Source: Nitrospirae bacterium RIFCSPHIGHO2_01_FULL_66_17 (GTDB taxonomy: Bacteria; Nitrospirota; Nitrospiria; 2-01-FULL-66-17). Taken from it: a stretch of 7,389 nt of DNA. The position numbers were made by a program, and so were the translations under genes. Under the pieces are notes generated by a model. The model searched no databases. It worked only from the letters and a program-made list of their open reading frames with translations, and was not told the DNA's origin. The stretch spans positions 58,893-66,281 of the forward strand of contig MHEO01000002.1 in assembly GCA_001803875.1 (NCBI GenBank), written 5' to 3'. Shown here piece after piece: positions 4,412-7,389 of this stretch (the first letter of the stretch is position 1; every line of letters starts with the position of its first letter).

Positions 4412-6575
4412 AGACGTTGTCCCCACTGTTGACCATGGATTTGCCGCACTCGATTACGTCCCTGTCGGAATCTTCGTGCTCCGCGAGGATTCCTCGGTGC
4501 TATTTTGGAATGCGTGTTTGGAGGACTGGACGGGAATTGCTCGGAACACCGTCCTTGGTACGCCGATCGGTTCTCATTTCCCGCATCTCAATAGCCCCAA
4601 ATACACCGATCGCCTCAAAACAATTTTTAAAGGCGGACCACCAGCCGTTTTTTCTTCGCAACTGCACAAGTACCTGATCCCATCGCCTGCCAGGAACGGT
4701 CAGATGAGCACCCACCATACGACGGTCACTCCGGTGCGTGCTCCCGATGGGAAGAGTTTCTATGCCCTGTTTTCCATCCAGGACGTCACCGATCTCACCT
4801 CCCGTGTCCAGGACTATCGGCGCATGCGCGACCAGGCGCTTGAGGAGATTCAGGAGCGTCGGCGAGCAGAGGAGGCTCTGCACACGCGTGAGAGACAACA
4901 AGCTGTGGCCAGCACCATCGGCGGACTGCTGCTCGAAACCGGTGACCTGACCGACGTGATGAACAGATCGGTCATCATGATCGCCGATGTGCTGGGTGTT
5001 GAGTTGTGCGAGATCTTGCTGTTGAACGAGGCATCCGAATCACTCCAGCTCATTGCCGGGGTTGGATGGAAGGATCAGTCCGTGGGCCAAGCCACCGCGT
5101 CAACGGCCTCCGATTCTCAGGTGGGGCACACCCTGATCGCGAATGGCCCGGTCATCGTCGCCGATTGGAACCGGGAGGACCGTTTTAGCCGACGTTCGTT
5201 ACTCCAGCTTCACGATGTGCGATCGGGGATCACCGTGCCGATGGTGTCTCGAGGAAAAACGATCGGAGTGCTGGGGGCCCATTCCAAGACACACCATACG
5301 TTTACGCCCGAGGACATCACGTTCTTTCAGAGTATTGCCCGCCTGATCGCGGTCGGTATCGAGCGGAAGCGCGCAGAAGAATCCTTGGCTCAGCAATCGA
5401 TTCGGGACACGCTGACGAACTTGTACAACCGCCGCCATTTCAGCGAACGACTGGGCCAGGAAATCTCCAGGGCTAAGCGAACTCGAGAATGCTTCGCCGT
5501 GTTGCTTTGCGATCTTGATCGTTTTAAAAACGTCAATGATACCCATGGTCATCATATCGGGGACCAAGTGCTCGGGGCCGTAGCAGAAAGCATCCAAGAA
5601 TCTACAAGGGGTTCTGACTTAGTATTCCGTTGGGGCGGGGACGAAATAGTGGTCATTCTTTCACGGGTTGTCCCGTCAGGAATCATGATCGCAGCGGACC
5701 GAATCAGGCGCGGGGTCCAACACATTCGTGAGCAGATGGGTCTTGATTTCGATATCAGTATTGGCGTTGCCCTGTACCCTGACCATGGGGTGAACGAGGA
5801 GGAACTCATCCGGCTTGCGGATCGGGCTTTGTACATCGCGAAGAAAGGTGGATACAAGGTCTATATCGGTGCAGAAGAATACCGCATCGACGAACACTCG
5901 ATCCGGCTGGTGTTTCAACCCATCGTCGATATATTGACGGCGCAGACCTTGGGATACGAAGCGCTGTGTCGTGATCCTCAAGGGCGACTCAGCGTGCCCG
6001 AACTCTTCAGGAAGTACCATGCCATCGGCCAGCTGGACGAACTCAAGCGCGTTTGCTTTCTGTCCCAGCTCAAGACGGCCCACGAAGCCAATCTGCCGCG
6101 GGTATTTATCAACATCGATTTTGGTCTCCTCAGCCGCATGGGCCCCATACCAAAACCCCCCGCGATGGAGGTGATCCTGGAAATCTCGGAACTCGAGGCC
6201 CTAGATGACTTGGAACACCGACTTGCCATTGCCATGGAGTGGAGGGCTCAAGGATACAAATTTGCCATTGACGACTTTGGCGCGGGTTTTATCTCACTAC
6301 CCTTTATCGCCCGACTGATTCCCGAGTACATCAAGATAGACCGATCCACCATCTTGCAAGCTGTGGCCTCTCCCACATTTGGGACCTTTCTCAAATCGTT
6401 GCTACAGGCTATCCACAGCTACGTGAAGGAGGGCATCATCGCAGAAGGAGTCGAATTGGATAAAGAGTTGGAAGTGGTGAAACAAATGGGCATCTTCAAG
6501 GTGCAGGGCTATTTACTCGGAAGGCCTGACGAACTGAAATCAACGCGCCACACGGATCCCCCGCATAGGACGTAG
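4404..6575 (+). CDS. PAS-GAF-GGDEF-EAL cyclic-di-GMP synthase/phosphodiesterase
   Basis: This 723-residue cytoplasmic signalling protein starts at TTG 4404 with AGGA (4392-4395) 8 nt before it; the frame stays open back to an ATG at 4278, but that start would lie deep in the CheC-like gene. Domains in order: a PAS sensor (about 10-133), a charged coiled-coil linker (133-170), a GAF domain (173-320), GGDEF (328-490) and EAL (498-710). No transmembrane segment is seen. The cyclase site reads GGDEI (411-415), with metal ligand Asp370 in LCDLDRFK. The allosteric I-site RGSD (402-405) lies exactly five residues before it, so product inhibition is expected. The phosphodiesterase site keeps Glu519 (EAL), Asn570, Glu593 (LEISE), Asp623-Asp624 (DDFGAG), Lys644, Glu681 (AEGVE) and Gln701 (QGYLLGRP). 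Both activities are therefore possible; which dominates cannot be read. It overlaps the CheC-like gene by 8 nt, indicating coupled expression. Confidence 0.93.
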   Translation: MSEDVVPTVDHGFAALDYVPVGIFVLREDSSVLFWNACLEDWTGIARNTVLGTPIGSHFPHLNSPKYTDRLKTIFKGGPPAVFSSQLHKYLIPSPARNGQMSTHHTTVTPVRAPDGKSFYALFSIQDVTDLTSRVQDYRRMRDQALEEIQERRRAEEALHTRERQQAVASTIGGLLLETGDLTDVMNRSVIMIADVLGVELCEILLLNEASESLQLIAGVGWKDQSVGQATASTASDSQVGHTLIANGPVIVADWNREDRFSRRSLLQLHDVRSGITVPMVSRGKTIGVLGAHSKTHHTFTPEDITFFQSIARLIAVGIERKRAEESLAQQSIRDTLTNLYNRRHFSERLGQEISRAKRTRECFAVLLCDLDRFKNVNDTHGHHIGDQVLGAVAESIQESTRGSDLVFRWGGDEIVVILSRVVPSGIMIAADRIRRGVQHIREQMGLDFDISIGVALYPDHGVNEEELIRLADRALYIAKKGGYKVYIGAEEYRIDEHSIRLVFQPIVDILTAQTLGYEALCRDPQGRLSVPELFRKYHAIGQLDELKRVCFLSQLKTAHEANLPRVFINIDFGLLSRMGPIPKPPAMEVILEISELEALDDLEHRLAIAMEWRAQGYKFAIDDFGAGFISLPFIARLIPEYIKIDRSTILQAVASPTFGTFLKSLLQAIHSYVKEGIIAEGVELDKELEVVKQMGIFKVQGYLLGRPDELKSTRHTDPPHRT

Positions 6576-6640
6576 CAACCGATTGCCCCGAAAACGGGTG
6601 TAGCTCATTGTCCCGGAATTGCCCGGTGGTGCGGAAGTCG

Positions 6641-6716
6641 TGGTGCCGAGGGGGAGAATCGAACTCCCGACACGAGGCTTTTCAGACCTCTGCTCTACCG
6701 ACTGAGCTACCTCGGC
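6641..6716 (-). tRNA. tRNA-Phe (anticodon GAA)
   Basis: Read on the minus strand from 6716, the gene folds into a standard 76-nt cloverleaf. The acceptor stem is GCCGAGG/CCTCGGC with discriminator A and encoded CCA. The D arm is GCTC-AGTCGGTA-GAGC with the G18-G19 pair. The anticodon stem is GAGGT/GCCTC (one T-G wobble) around the loop CTGAAAA. The variable region has 5 nt. The T arm is GGGAG-TTCGATT-CTCCC. The anticodon GAA reads Phe codons. It is convergent with the GGDEF-EAL gene and lies downstream of metG on the same strand, but with its own promoter. Confidence 0.97.
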
Positions 6717-6735
6717 CCACAAAAAATGGCCCCGT

Positions 6736-6764
6736 AAAATAGCAAAGCATCCTCTCGTTGTCAA
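6736..6764 (-). promoter_or_regulatory. promoter of tRNA-Phe
   Basis: On the minus strand, a perfect -35 TTGACA (6759-6764) is followed after 17 nt by TATTTT (6736-6741). The -10 is followed by the GC-rich discriminator ACGGGGCC, as in stable-RNA promoters under stringent control. The tRNA 5' end lies about 20 nt from the -10 box, leaving a short leader to be removed by RNase P. Confidence 0.75.
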
Positions 6765-6787
6765 TTCGCGCGGCGCACGGCCGTTTC

Positions 6788-6812
6788 AAAGAGGGCGCAC
6801 GGCAGTGCGCCC
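6788..6812 (-). terminator. intrinsic terminator after metG
   Basis: On the minus strand, GGGCGCAC-TGCC-GTGCGCCC forms a perfect 8-bp stem with a four-base loop (6793-6812), followed by TCTTT. It begins 12 nt after the metG stop. The T-run is short and lies only on the minus-strand side, so it serves metG and separates it from the tRNA promoter. Confidence 0.7.
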
Positions 6813-6824
6813 CAACAAAATCCT

Positions 6825-7389
6825 TTATTTAATTTTCATGCCGGGTTGGACCGGCTCGGCGAAACCGATCAGCGACGCCACTCCCTTGTCGCCGGCCGCG
6901 AGGATCATGCCCTGGGATTCGAGACCCATCAGCTTGGCGGGTTTCAGATTGGCGACGACCGCCACCAGGCGGCCGATCAGCGCCTCGGGTTCGTACGTTG
7001 TCCCGATCCCGGCGAGGACTTGACGGGTCTCGGAGCCGAGATCGACCTGCAGTTTGAGCAGCTTGGCGGATTTGGGCACGCGCTCGGCGGCGAGGATCTT
7101 GCCGACGCGGAGGTCGATCCTGGCGAAGTCCTCGATCGTGATCTGGGCGGATTGCTCCGTCGCGGGGGCGCTCGTGGAGTCTGATGTGGTCATGGATGTC
7201 CTTGCTGCGTGTCGAGCCGTTCCCGAGTCGGTGTCGAGTCGTGGAAAGAGCGGCGGCGCCTTGTGGATCGCCTGTCCGGTGGTGAGGGCGCCCCACGCAC
7301 CGGGGCCGCCATCCGGGACGTCCGAGAGGCCGAGGCTGTCGAAGATCGCGCGCGCGGTGCCCGGCATGAACGGCGAAAGCAGGCGGGCG
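6825..7389 (-). CDS. metG: methionyl-tRNA synthetase, C-terminal part (runs off right edge)
   Basis: The last 187 residues of MetG are visible; the frame stays open to the window edge, so the catalytic core lies outside. The first visible residues, LLSPFMPGTA, match the conserved end of the anticodon-binding helical domain (LxPFMPETA in the family). LFPRLD follows at the usual end of the core. An unconserved Ser/Thr-rich linker then joins the C-terminal EMAP/Trbp111-type tRNA-binding domain, about the last 110 residues. That domain is recognisable by ARIDLRVGKILAAERV, SAKLLKLQVDLG, RQVLAGIGTTY, VVANLKPAKLMG, ESQGMILAA and GMKIK. It promotes dimerisation and non-specific tRNA binding in MetG enzymes that carry it. 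The enzyme charges initiator and elongator tRNA-Met. An ATG inside the linker (minus strand, 7191-7193) could in principle start a free tRNA-binding protein, but the frame is continuous with the synthetase. Confidence 0.95.
   Translation of the reverse strand, partial: ARLLSPFMPGTARAIFDSLGLSDVPDGGPGAWGALTTGQAIHKAPPLFPRLDTDSGTARHAARTSMTTSDSTSAPATEQSAQITIEDFARIDLRVGKILAAERVPKSAKLLKLQVDLGSETRQVLAGIGTTYEPEALIGRLVAVVANLKPAKLMGLESQGMILAAGDKGVASLIGFAEPVQPGMKIK

Noticed and set aside
6587..6598. Terminator for the GGDEF-EAL gene or for tRNA-Phe (CCCG-AAAA-CGGG)
   Set aside because: The stem is only 4-5 bp and no T-run follows on either strand.
6627..6651. Duplicated tRNA 3' end (TGGTGCGGAAG beside TGGTGCCGAGG) as an attachment-site scar
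   Set aside because: The similarity covers about 11 nt with mismatches, too short and too close to the tRNA to be an att duplication.

Overview
The window looks like a stretch of bacterial chromosome of high but uneven GC content. A Nitrospirota/Nitrospira-type host is my best guess. It rests on the combination of a DUF3047 protein, a single-pass M28 peptidase, YaeQ, a large PAS-GAF-GGDEF-EAL protein and a Nitrospira-like intergenic palindrome. This is inference only: no rRNA or other phylogenetic marker is present except fragments of ordinary housekeeping genes.

Layout. (1) Positions 1-270, minus strand: the N-terminal 90 codons of an exported or membrane-anchored protein of unknown function, running off the left edge. 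(2) Positions 258-383: a 126-nt imperfect palindrome (REP/MITE-like) in the divergent intergenic region, overlapping the start of gene 1. A 16-nt perfect palindrome and a possible promoter follow. (3) Positions 542-2979, plus strand: a tight three-gene run of very high GC, consisting of a secreted DUF3047 protein, a membrane-anchored M28 zinc aminopeptidase and a YaeQ-family protein, with gaps of 7 and 4 nt. (4) Positions 2980-3428: non-coding, with a hairpin after yaeQ, a short palindrome that could be an operator, a sigma70-like promoter and a long leader. (5) Positions 3429-6575, plus strand: a second operon of visibly lower GC, consisting of a stand-alone CheY-like receiver, a CheC-like phosphatase and a PAS-GAF-GGDEF-EAL cyclic-di-GMP enzyme. 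These genes overlap by 1 and 8 nt. (6) Positions 6641-6716, minus strand: tRNA-Phe(GAA) with encoded CCA and a good promoter. (7) Positions 6825-7389, minus strand: the C-terminal part of methionyl-tRNA synthetase with its C-terminal tRNA-binding domain, followed by an intrinsic terminator.

How the parts fit. The most interesting unit is the receiver/CheC/GGDEF-EAL cassette. It is a compact module pairing a phosphorylatable receiver with its probable dephosphorylating enzyme and a c-di-GMP synthase/phosphodiesterase, with no chemotaxis genes beside it. A plausible reading is a phospho-timed switch that controls c-di-GMP. No histidine kinase is in the window, so the input must come from elsewhere. 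The cassette lies against the 3' side of tRNA-Phe and differs in composition from the upstream operon, so acquisition as a block is possible. No integrase or attachment-site duplication is seen.
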